Assembly: GCA_002390165.1 (NCBI GenBank)
Contig: DGOU01000157.1
Location: 1 to 12,481 of the forward strand
Length of the DNA: 12,481 nucleotides
Direction: 5' to 3'
Source of the DNA: Lutibacter sp. UBA4458
GTDB lineage: Bacteria; Bacteroidota; Bacteroidia; Flavobacteriales; Flavobacteriaceae
The notes beneath the pieces are model-generated. The model was given only the letters and a program-made list of their open reading frames with translations. It was not told the origin of the DNA and made no database searches. Made by a program: the position numbers and the translations under genes. Each line of letters begins with the position of its first letter. Position 1 is the first letter of the stretch. Positions 1 to 5,945 of this stretch are shown here, piece after piece.

Positions 1-195
1 TCTTACTGAATTTTGACAAACACCTGTATCAATACTTGGTGTTATATTAAGTAATACTTTTTTACCTTTAAAATCTTTTAATTTTGCTGTAGATAAATCA
101 CTTTTTACCAATTTAAATTTAGGTGCTTTTTTGCCTATTTTTGGTAATTTACCTATTGTTTTTACTGGGTTTCCTTTTAATGTTATTTTGGCCAT
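1..195 (-). CDS. tpx: Thiol peroxidase Tpx (N-terminal part, cut by window edge)
   Basis: The first 65 codons of a thiol peroxidase are present; the rest lies left of the window. Tpx is an atypical 2-Cys peroxiredoxin that reduces hydrogen peroxide and organic peroxides using thioredoxin. The translation begins MAKITLKGNP and reaches SIDTGVCQNSVR, which matches the peroxidatic-cysteine loop of E. coli Tpx (SIDTGVCAASVRKF) almost exactly. The peroxidatic Cys is residue 60 here (61 in E. coli), within the Thr-x(3)-Cys-type active site; the resolving Cys would be beyond the edge. The start at 195 is supported by alignment of the N-terminus with the family and by a Bacteroidota-type promoter about 36 bases upstream. 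No Shine-Dalgarno is visible. It is the third peroxidase in a row on this strand. Confidence 0.93.
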   Translation of the reverse strand, partial: MAKITLKGNPVKTIGKLPKIGKKAPKFKLVKSDLSTAKLKDFKGKKVLLNITPSIDTGVCQNSVR

Positions 196-230
196 AATAT
201 TATTATTTAATTGATTTTTATTTCTAAATT

Positions 231-260
231 CAAAGTTACATAAAATAAAAAACTCCCCAA
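231..260 (-). promoter_or_regulatory. Promoter of tpx (TTG-N19-TAnnTTTG)
   Basis: Read on the minus strand, TTG (260-258) is followed after exactly 19 bases by TAACTTTG (238-231), the Bacteroidota -33/-7 consensus. The -7 box lies 36 bases before the tpx ATG, giving a 5' leader of about 29 bases. The -33 element falls in the loop of the preceding gene's terminator. Inferred from consensus, not measured. Confidence 0.6.
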
Positions 261-275
261 TAAATAAGGGAGTTT
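250..275 (-). terminator. Rho-independent terminator of the 2-Cys peroxiredoxin gene
   Basis: A perfect 8-bp stem, AAACTCCC (250-257) with GGGAGTTT (268-275) and a 10-base loop, is followed on the minus strand by TTTTTTATTTTA. It starts 24 bases after the stop codon of the gene ending at 299, so transcription of that gene should stop before tpx. Confidence 0.85.
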
Positions 276-298
276 CTTTTATCTAAAAAAGTGTTTTA

Positions 299-931
299 TT
301 AGTGTGAAGATAAATAATTAGCAATACCTTCATGAGTATCTTTCAAAGCATCTTCACCTTTACTCCAGTTTGCCGGACAAACTTCACCGTTCTCTTCATT
401 AAACTGTAAAGCATCTACCATACGAATTGCTTCATCAATGTTTCTTCCTAGCGGATCATCATTAACAACTTGATGACGAACAATACCATCTTTATCTATC
501 AAAAATAAACCACGGTAAGAAACCAATTGAGCATCAGCCTGTAATTGATCGTTTTCATCATAGAAAAAATCACCATCTAAAACATCATAATTTTTTGCAA
601 TTGTTTTATTTGTATCTGCAACAATTGGATAAGTTACACCTTTAATACCTCCTTCATCTTTACCTAATTGTAACCAACCCCAATGCGATTGTTCTGTATC
701 TGTTGAACAAGCAACAACTGCTGTATTCCTTTTTTCAAATTCACCTAATTTTGCTTGAAATGCATGTAATTCAGTCGGACAAACAAATGTGAAATCTTTT
801 GGATAAAAGAAAAATATCACGTGTTTTTTACCTAAAAATTGATCCAATGAAAAATCATCTACAAATGTACCTCCATCCACTACCGCTTTTGTGCTAAAGT
901 GTGGTGCTTTTTTACCTACTAATACTGCCAT
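299..931 (-). CDS. Typical 2-Cys peroxiredoxin (Prx1/AhpC family)
   Basis: A 210-residue cytosolic peroxidase that reduces H2O2 and alkyl hydroperoxides, normally recycled by thioredoxin. Visible motifs are FYPKDFTFVCPTE with peroxidatic Cys51, the Arg of SYRGLFLIDKDG (Arg140), the GRN segment near 162-164, and GEVCPANW with resolving Cys185. This is the full length of the subfamily, and the SYRGLF and GEVCPANW segments look more like eukaryotic Prx1 than E. coli AhpC. The GGLG motif associated with sensitivity to overoxidation reads GGIK (94-97), and the C-terminal YF reads YL (206-207). No AhpF reductase gene is nearby. It has its own terminator (250-275) and a palindrome around the presumed promoter (954-984), so it is probably transcribed alone or with the Prx6-type gene 136 bases upstream. 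Confidence 0.95.
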   Translation of the reverse strand: MAVLVGKKAPHFSTKAVVDGGTFVDDFSLDQFLGKKHVIFFFYPKDFTFVCPTELHAFQAKLGEFEKRNTAVVACSTDTEQSHWGWLQLGKDEGGIKGVTYPIVADTNKTIAKNYDVLDGDFFYDENDQLQADAQLVSYRGLFLIDKDGIVRHQVVNDDPLGRNIDEAIRMVDALQFNEENGEVCPANWSKGEDALKDTHEGIANYLSSH

Positions 932-953
932 TTTATTTATATTTTAAATTACT

Positions 954-984
954 ATTTTATATTGCGAATTTAACAATATAAAAT
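954..984 (-). promoter_or_regulatory. Palindromic operator candidate around the peroxiredoxin -7 box
   Basis: ATTTTATATTG (954-964) and CAATATAAAAT (974-984) are perfect 11-bp inverted arms around a 9-base centre. On the minus strand the centre holds TAAATTCG (972-965), one mismatch from the TAnnTTTG -7 box, 34 bases before the ATG at 931. This matches the spacing seen at tpx and prx6. No -33 TTG was found at the right distance, so the site may bind a regulator. Function inferred. Confidence 0.5.
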
Positions 985-1067
985 GTGTTTTTCTAAATAT
1001 TCGATTTCAATTTTTTATACCAAAATAGATATTTATTATAGCTCGAATGCTGTTTCAATATTTCAAC

Positions 1068-1721
1068 TTATAATTCTTTTTTACAAAGATAAAAATCTGT
1101 TCTTTCACAAGTATCATCGTTTAATCTCTCATTCATTTCTTCTAAATTTTTTGGCGGCGGAATAATTACTTTATCTCCTGATTTCCAATCTAATGGCATT
1201 GCCACACTATACTTATCAGAGGTTTGCAAAGCATCTAAGGCTCTAAGTATTTCATTCATATTTCTTCCAACATTCAATGGATAATACATTACCAACCTTA
1301 TTTTTTTCTTTGGATCAATAAAAAAAACGGCTCTTACTGCAGCTGTTTCACTTTCGTTAGGCTGCAACATACCATAAAGTTTAGAAACTTTCATATCTAT
1401 ATCAGCAATTATCGGAAAATCAAAATAGACCCCAGTTTTTTCTCTAACATTATTTACCCACCCTAAATGCGCATGAATACTATCAATACTTAGCCCAAGT
1501 AATTCTGTATTCAAAGCAGTAAACTCATCTTTTCTTTGTGCAAAACCACTCATTTCTGTAGTACAAACAGGTGTAAAATCGGCAGGATGAGAAAATAAAA
1601 CAATCCATTTATCTTTTGCGAAATCATGTAATGTAATATCTCCTTTTGTTGTTTTGGCTGTAAAATTTGGAGCAATATCTCCAATTCTTGGCATAAATGT
1701 TGTTGCCTCTTGTGTTTCCAT
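1068..1721 (-). CDS. Prx6-family peroxiredoxin
   Basis: A 217-residue peroxiredoxin of the Prx6 (1-Cys type) subfamily, a cytosolic thiol peroxidase. The active site FSHPADFTPVCTTE places the peroxidatic Cys at residue 53, with the second active-site Arg in AVRAVFFIDP (Arg130) and YYPLNVGRN near 146-154, all Prx6 signatures. The C-terminal tail has two further cysteines, Cys205 and Cys213 (TCERTDFYLC). Archaeal Prx6 enzymes such as the Aeropyrum protein have a tail Cys pair six residues apart (207 and 213); here the pair is eight apart and an Arg stands where the first archaeal Cys would align. The tail cysteines may act as resolving thiols, but that is inference. The Met1 start is kept, though Met10 (MPRIGDIAPNF) fits the family N-terminus equally well. 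No strong terminator separates it from the next peroxiredoxin. Confidence 0.93.
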   Translation of the reverse strand: METQEATTFMPRIGDIAPNFTAKTTKGDITLHDFAKDKWIVLFSHPADFTPVCTTEMSGFAQRKDEFTALNTELLGLSIDSIHAHLGWVNNVREKTGVYFDFPIIADIDMKVSKLYGMLQPNESETAAVRAVFFIDPKKKIRLVMYYPLNVGRNMNEILRALDALQTSDKYSVAMPLDWKSGDKVIIPPPKNLEEMNERLNDDTCERTDFYLCKKEL

Positions 1722-1756
1722 AATTATAGATTTATAAATTATTACTATTTAGATTA

Positions 1757-1764
1757 CAAATTTA
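1757..1764 (-). promoter_or_regulatory. Candidate -7 promoter box of the Prx6-type gene
   Basis: On the minus strand TAAATTTG matches TAnnTTTG and lies 36 bases before the ATG at 1721, the same spacing as the tpx promoter. No convincing -33 TTG is present 17-23 bases upstream, so support is partial. Confidence 0.45.
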
Positions 1765-1916
1765 TTTCTTAATACTATGCATTAACTATAATTGTAATTG
1801 ATTGTTTTTATTTTTGTATAACTATTATTTATTATTAGCACAGATTGGGCTCTCTTCTTGCGCTATATAAAATAACTTATTTTTCCTAAATTTACAATTA
1901 TTTAAAGTTAAAATTA

Positions 1917-2537
1917 ATGGCAAATCTTTACGATAAATATGTACTCCCTAAGGTTGTAAACTGGGCTTGTAAATCAAAACCAACCATGTACCAAAGAGCT
2001 AAAATCATTCCCTTAGCTTTTGGAAATGTATTGGAAATTGGAATTGGTTCAGGTTTAAACCTAAACTATTATGATAATAAGAAAGTGGATAATCTAACCG
2101 GAATTGATCCGTCTATTGAAATTTGGGAATTAAATAAAAACAAAATTGAACATTTAAAATTCGATTTTAATTTTGTAAAAGCTTTCGCGGAAGAGCTTCC
2201 ATTTCAAGATAACGAATTTGATAATTTAGTAATTACCTATTCTCTTTGTACTATAAAAGACCCACAAACTGCCTTAACAGAAGTAATAAGAGTTTTAAAA
2301 CCCAATGGAAAATTATTATTTTGTGAACATGGCTTAGCACCGGATGATCATATAGCTTATTGGCAAAATAAAATTAACCCCTATTGGAAAAGAGTTGGTG
2401 GTGGATGTAATCTTAATAAGAATATTCCTCAATTAATTACTAAAAATGGGTTTAAAATTACACAACTTGACACCATGTATATTCCGGGTTGGAAACCTGC
2501 GAGCTATAATTATTGGGGAGTGGCAGAGATAAAATAA
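1917..2537 (+). CDS. SAM-dependent methyltransferase, TMT1/METTL7-like
   Basis: A 206-residue class I methyltransferase (Methyltransf_11 fold). Motif I is VLEIGIGSGLN (38-48), followed by the acidic end of beta 2 (GIDP, 62-65), AEELPF (90-95) and the post-motif segment VLKPNGKLLFCEHG. The stretch from SLCTIKDP through EHG, a WQ...P.W block and GCNL closely resembles vertebrate TMT1A/B (METTL7), which methylate alkyl thiols, more than UbiE. Unlike METTL7 there is no N-terminal membrane anchor. The substrate cannot be read from sequence; thiol methylation is inferred from this resemblance and fits weakly with the divergent peroxidase genes. The 3' end has a decayed paralogous copy at 10078-10144. 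Start chosen at the ATG with an A-rich leader. Confidence 0.85.
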   Translation: MANLYDKYVLPKVVNWACKSKPTMYQRAKIIPLAFGNVLEIGIGSGLNLNYYDNKKVDNLTGIDPSIEIWELNKNKIEHLKFDFNFVKAFAEELPFQDNEFDNLVITYSLCTIKDPQTALTEVIRVLKPNGKLLFCEHGLAPDDHIAYWQNKINPYWKRVGGGCNLNKNIPQLITKNGFKITQLDTMYIPGWKPASYNYWGVAEIK

Positions 2538-2567
2538 AGTCTAAGACAATTTACATCAAGGTTATTT

Positions 2568-2581
2568 GTATCAATTGATAC
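2568..2581. repeat. Perfect 14-bp palindrome
   Basis: GTATCAATTGATAC is fully self-complementary and lies 31 bases after the methyltransferase stop and 111 bases before the next start. It could be an operator for the TPR protein gene; nothing else identifies it. Confidence 0.35.
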
Positions 2582-2641
2582 GTAATATGACAAAAATCAT
2601 AATATATTAAACAGGCTAATACTACCTTTAATCAATAAAAT

Positions 2642-2670
2642 AACAAGTTACTCATTATCAGTAAGTTGTT
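2642..2670 (+). terminator. Hairpin downstream of the methyltransferase gene (possible weak terminator)
   Basis: AACAAGTTACT (2642-2652) pairs with AGTAAGTTGTT (2660-2670) in 10 of 11 positions around a 7-base loop. Only a short T run follows, so termination is uncertain; it could equally be a leader structure for the gene starting at 2692. Confidence 0.3.
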
Positions 2671-2691
2671 TTATGGTGTAAAGTGATATTC

Positions 2692-4473
2692 ATGAGCAAT
2701 TTTTTTAAAGAGCTAAAACGAAGGAATGTTATTAAAGAAACCCTGGCATATTTAGTTGTTTCCTGGGTTTTACTGCAAGTGGCTTCAATTATATTACCCA
2801 TTGTCAATGCACCGGACTGGGTTTTAAAAACAGTGACTTTCTTTTTGGTTATAGGTCTTCCTATTTGGATCTTTTTTTCATGGGCATATCAGGTTACTCC
2901 GGAAGGAATAAAAAGAACAGCAAAGTTTTCTGAAGATCAAACCCTTACTACAACTACCAATAAACGTCTGAACATAATCATACTCATTACACTTCTAATT
3001 GCTATTGGAGTATCCTTTATTAATAAAACAAAGCCAAAAGTTTCTTCAAATACTTTAACTTCAATCACCGAAAAATCCATAGCAGTTTTACCTTTTGATG
3101 ATTATAGTTCAGGTGGAGATACGGAATGGTTTTGTAACGGAGTTACTGAAGATATACGAACCAATCTATCTAAAATAAAAGGTATAAAAAAAGTAATATC
3201 ACATACTTCTGTAGAAAAATTTAAAAGTTCTAATAAAACAATTCCCGAGATAGCAAAAGAATTGGGAGTTTCCTATATACTGGAAGGAAATGTAAGAAAA
3301 CATAAGGATGAGATAATTATTACTGCAAAGTTAATTGATGCTAATGACAATCAGATCTGGGCAGAAAATTATAGTGATAACTTTGATAAAGTATTTGAAA
3401 TTCAAAATGATGTTTCTAAAAAAATCGTTAAGCAATTAAAGATTGTTATAAGCCCTGAAGAAGAGAAAGTATTTAACACACAAATAACCGATAATTTTGA
3501 AGCCTATGAACTTTATTTAAGAGGTCGACATTTATGGAATCAGCAAAACACCGAGTCAGTTAAAAGATCTATAGAATATTTGGAGAAATCGATAAAACTG
3601 GATTCAACTTTCGCTCCTGCCTATGTTATACTTGCTGAAGATTATATTTTAATGAATAAATTTATTTCAAATAACGAAGAAAAATTAATTCACAGAAAAA
3701 AATGTCGTGAAGCCATTGACAAAGCAATTGAATTGGATAATTCTCTGGCAGAAGCTTATATAACAAAAGGAAATATGATAGGTAAATTTGATTGGGACTG
3801 GGAGGAAATGAAAAAAATGCTTGAAAAAGGTTTGCAAATGGAACCAAACAATTCCTATGGGCATATGTTGCTTTCAAAGTACTATTTAATTAAAAATAAT
3901 TATAATAAGGCAATAGAAGAAGCTTTATTAGCCGAAAAGTTGGACCCCCTTAATCCGAGAATTGGATCTTTTGTTGCTAAAAATTATTTTATAGCAAATG
4001 ATTATAAAAGATCTTTAATTCAGTACGAAAAAGTACTAAAACTATCTCCCGATTATGTCTTTGCATGGGAAGGTGTAGGGCATGTACAGTATTTCTCAGG
4101 TCAAAAGGAAACTGCTCAAACCTCATGGGGAAAGTTTTTAAGAGATATGGGAAATGAAAAAATGGCTGATATATACTCCAATGAATCCTTTGATAATTCC
4201 ATTAGTTACTGGCTCGTAGGAGCCACTAAAGGGGAAGAATTATATTGTTCTAATCCTACTGTAATTGCTCAAGCACATATGTTTATCAACAAAAAACAAG
4301 GTGCACTTGAATACCTAGAAGTTGCCTATAAGTACCACAATGAAGATTTACCCATTTATATATTGGAGCCTCATTTTTACTCTTTATATAATGAACCGCG
4401 TTTTAAGGATATTGTTGAAAAGACTGGTGTAATTTTGCCAGATACAAAACAGGAATTTGAAATAATTGATTAA
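2692..4473 (+). CDS. Membrane-anchored TolB-like/TPR protein
   Basis: A 593-residue protein of the family often labelled 'TPR-containing adenylate cyclase-like', but with no cyclase or DNA-binding domain. It opens with MSNFFKELKRRNVIKETLAY and two hydrophobic helices (about 19-38 and 45-64) around the family's APDW motif, followed by TPEGIKR. A third helix (93-110) precedes a TolB-N/FlgO-like domain (about 128-250: KSIAVLPFDD, GVTEDI, ELGVSYILEGNVRK, QIWAENY, FEIQNDV). TPR-like helical pairs fill about 270-480. The domain after the third helix is probably on the far side of the inner membrane. Role unknown; relatives are usually taken as scaffolds or sensors. The ATG at 2692 was chosen over an in-frame GTG at 2683 because MSNFFKELKRRN matches the family N-terminus. 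It appears to be a single-gene unit. Confidence 0.85.
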   Translation: MSNFFKELKRRNVIKETLAYLVVSWVLLQVASIILPIVNAPDWVLKTVTFFLVIGLPIWIFFSWAYQVTPEGIKRTAKFSEDQTLTTTTNKRLNIIILITLLIAIGVSFINKTKPKVSSNTLTSITEKSIAVLPFDDYSSGGDTEWFCNGVTEDIRTNLSKIKGIKKVISHTSVEKFKSSNKTIPEIAKELGVSYILEGNVRKHKDEIIITAKLIDANDNQIWAENYSDNFDKVFEIQNDVSKKIVKQLKIVISPEEEKVFNTQITDNFEAYELYLRGRHLWNQQNTESVKRSIEYLEKSIKLDSTFAPAYVILAEDYILMNKFISNNEEKLIHRKKCREAIDKAIELDNSLAEAYITKGNMIGKFDWDWEEMKKMLEKGLQMEPNNSYGHMLLSKYYLIKNNYNKAIEEALLAEKLDPLNPRIGSFVAKNYFIANDYKRSLIQYEKVLKLSPDYVFAWEGVGHVQYFSGQKETAQTSWGKFLRDMGNEKMADIYSNESFDNSISYWLVGATKGEELYCSNPTVIAQAHMFINKKQGALEYLEVAYKYHNEDLPIYILEPHFYSLYNEPRFKDIVEKTGVILPDTKQEFEIID

Positions 4474-4609
4474 GAGTATCTTTAAAAACTGATTGTTAAA
4501 AAATATTAAAGAACTCAAAGCCAGAAATAAAAAAACCTTGGTAAATAAAGTCATATACAACTCCTAATAGAATAGTTAAAAGTTAGCCCAATCTTTTTTT
4601 AAATACTAG

Positions 4610-4664
4610 AACAATGATGAGAATCAATGGTTTTATTGACCATCATCATTGTTTGATTCTTTTT
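4610..4664 (+). terminator. Terminator with two competing hairpins after the TPR gene
   Basis: AACAATGATG (4610-4619) is complementary to CATCATTGTT (4644-4653), enclosing a small ATGGT/ACCAT stem (4627-4631, 4639-4643). A second pair, AGAATCAA (4620-4627) with TTGATTCT (4653-4660), crosses the first. TTCTTTTT (4657-4664) follows. Either fold places a stem before a T run, which supports termination, although it lies 137 bases after the stop at 4473. Confidence 0.6.
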
Positions 4665-4679
4665 AGGGCCATAACTTTA
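4649..4679 (+). promoter_or_regulatory. Candidate promoter of the lipoprotein pair
   Basis: TTG (4649-4651), 20 bases, then TAACTTTA (4672-4679), one mismatch from TAnnTTTG. The -7 box is 45 bases before the ATG at 4724. The -33 element lies inside the preceding terminator, as at tpx. Confidence 0.4.
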
Positions 4680-4725
4680 TAGTGTTAATTAATTTTTTAT
4701 TTAAATAATTAAAAGATAACACTAT
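4679..4725 (+). repeat. Inverted repeat overlapping the lipoprotein start codon
   Basis: ATAGTGTTA (4679-4687) is the exact reverse complement of TAACACTAT (4717-4725); the right arm includes the first two bases of the ATG. The 29-base centre is AT-rich and itself partly palindromic (ATTTAAAT). It could hide the start codon in mRNA or act as a DNA operator. The predicted transcription start falls near the left arm, so the RNA form may be incomplete. Confidence 0.35.
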
Positions 4726-5176
4726 GAAAACTACAATTTTTAAACACAAATTACTTTACTTTTTTATTATCCTCGGATTTGCTGTTATTTTTAATAGTTG
4801 TTCTGATGATGACGATGATGACTTTCAAACTTTTTTAGAAAAGTATGATGGAACAAAATGGGTGTATACAGAAGATGAGTTTACTTTTTACGTAAGATTA
4901 AATGATAATCCCAACAAATTTATTGAAAGCTGGATTTTAATTGATGATTGTTATTTTTATTCTGTTGATTTTGAATCAGAAGGTGTTGAATTGGTTGAAA
5001 ATTCGAAAGATAAACTAATTATTAAATATACTGATGAAGGAGAAATTATTACTGTAACACTTACCCCGCAAGGAGAAACTATTAGAGTAGTTGTTAAAGA
5101 AGGAAATGATGAAGATCTTTATCTTTTTGTTAAAACATCGGTGAATGTAGATGATTTAGAAATATGTCCGGTTTAA
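4724..5176 (+). CDS. Small surface-type lipoprotein, function unknown
   Basis: A 150-residue protein I do not recognise beyond its sorting signals. Residues 1-25 form a lipoprotein signal peptide (Lys-rich start, hydrophobic LLYFFIILGFAVIF) ending in the lipobox FNSC with lipidated Cys26. The next residues are SDDDDDD, resembling the SDDDD lipoprotein export signal described in Bacteroides, which suggests export to the outer face of the outer membrane. The mature part is acidic and rich in beta-type alternation (ILIDDCYFYSVDF, DKLIIKYTDEGEIITVTL), compatible with a small beta-barrel or sandwich. Cys76 and Cys148 could form a disulfide. It is followed after 26 bases by a second lipoprotein gene, so the two are probably one operon. 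Confidence 0.75.
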   Translation: MKTTIFKHKLLYFFIILGFAVIFNSCSDDDDDDFQTFLEKYDGTKWVYTEDEFTFYVRLNDNPNKFIESWILIDDCYFYSVDFESEGVELVENSKDKLIIKYTDEGEIITVTLTPQGETIRVVVKEGNDEDLYLFVKTSVNVDDLEICPV

Positions 5177-5202
5177 GATTAACTTAATTAAATTAAGAAA
5201 TT

Positions 5203-5634
5203 ATGAAAACCTTACGTTTATATTTAAAAAAGATCTCTATTTTTTTTATGTTTCTTATAACACTTCAAAGTTGTGTTGTATATCATTCTAAAATTGCAAC
5301 GGTAGATGAAGCTATACAATCAGATGACAAGATTAAAGTAATTACCGATTCGAATGATATCTATAAATTACATAAGCTAAAAAAAGAAGATGGTCAAATT
5401 TACGGTGTTGTCAAAAAAGGATCTGAAACAGCTTCAAAATTATCTGATCAAGGATTAATAAAATATAGTGATAATAAATATGAAACAATTCTATTAACGG
5501 AAAGCACGATTAATGAAATTCATCTTAAAAATAAAACCTTGTCAACGGTGCTTACAATTGCCATACCGGCTGTAGGTGTAGTAGGTGTATTAGCAATAAT
5601 TGCTATCGATAGTTTGTCAGGCCCCTATTTATAA
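5203..5634 (+). CDS. Lipoprotein with C-terminal hydrophobic helix, conserved hypothetical
   Basis: A 143-residue predicted lipoprotein. The signal peptide (LRLYLKKISIFFMFLITLQSC) ends in a good lipobox, LQSC, with Cys24. No acidic residues follow the Cys (VVYHSK), so unlike its upstream partner it should stay on the periplasmic side. The middle (about 35-105) reads DEAIQSDDKIKVITDSND, then YKLHKLKKEDGQIYGVVKK and a beta-rich stretch, a pattern I associate with hypothetical Bacteroidota proteins whose mature start is CxVY. A second hydrophobic helix (about 113-134) near the C-terminus is unusual for a lipoprotein and may re-enter a membrane. It lies 26 bases after the preceding lipoprotein gene, suggesting co-transcription. 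No function is assigned. Confidence 0.7.
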   Translation: MKTLRLYLKKISIFFMFLITLQSCVVYHSKIATVDEAIQSDDKIKVITDSNDIYKLHKLKKEDGQIYGVVKKGSETASKLSDQGLIKYSDNKYETILLTESTINEIHLKNKTLSTVLTIAIPAVGVVGVLAIIAIDSLSGPYL

Positions 5635-5945
5635 TCATGTTCTTTTTTTAGTTTTTAGCGAATACTAGTGAAAAAAGTTTGTTATTTGATATTACTTATT
5701 AATTCTTTAGGGATAACCTTTGATAAAAACAAAAGAGAAATAATTTTTGGTTCTTTTTGGGTTGGAAAGTATTTTGAATAAGTACTAGACAAAAATTTAT
5801 ATACAACTATATCATTTCTTTCAGTAATATAATAAAGTTTTAAATGTAAATTAAATTAATCCCAACAAGTTCTGCCAAACCTGTTGAGATTATATTTTAT
5901 TACTTGTTTTTTAATAATAAATGATGATCATTGGTATTTCTATTA
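5635..5945. other. Convergent intergenic region (311 bases)
   Basis: This separates the plus-strand lipoprotein unit from the minus-strand esterase. I see no open frame with coding character and no RNA gene. The only clear structure is the hairpin at 5858-5891. A weak T-rich stretch (CTTTTTTTAGT, just after 5640) with a later A-rich complement might help end the plus-strand transcript. Confidence 0.6.
5858..5891 (-). terminator. Terminator hairpin of the esterase gene
   Basis: Arms 5858-5871 (AATCCCAACAAGTT) and 5878-5891 (AACCTGTTGAGATT) match in 12 of 14 positions around a 6-base loop. In plus-strand RNA the two exceptions are C-A mismatches, but in minus-strand RNA both become G-U wobbles, so all 14 positions pair. 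This favours action on minus-strand transcripts from the esterase, whose stop is 54 bases upstream. The following sequence is only moderately T-rich. Confidence 0.6.

Noticed and set aside
983..1165. Plus-strand open frame of 60 codons
   Set aside because: It overlaps the 3' end of the Prx6-type gene on the other strand and its start lies in the peroxiredoxin promoter palindrome; the translation has no family character.
1809..1816. TATTTTTG as promoter of the methyltransferase
   Set aside because: It fits the -7 box but is about 100 bases from the start with no -33 at the right distance; a TAAATTTA at 1887 is no better supported.
2683..2691. GTG start for the TPR protein, adding three residues
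   Set aside because: The family N-terminus matches from the ATG at 2692.
3662..3877. Minus-strand open frame of 71 codons
   Set aside because: It lies wholly inside the TPR gene on the opposite strand and reads as antisense to TPR codons.
4479..4512. TCTTTAA/TTAAAGA inverted repeat just after the TPR gene
   Set aside because: Seven AT-rich pairs with a 20-base loop and no T run; expected by chance in such DNA.
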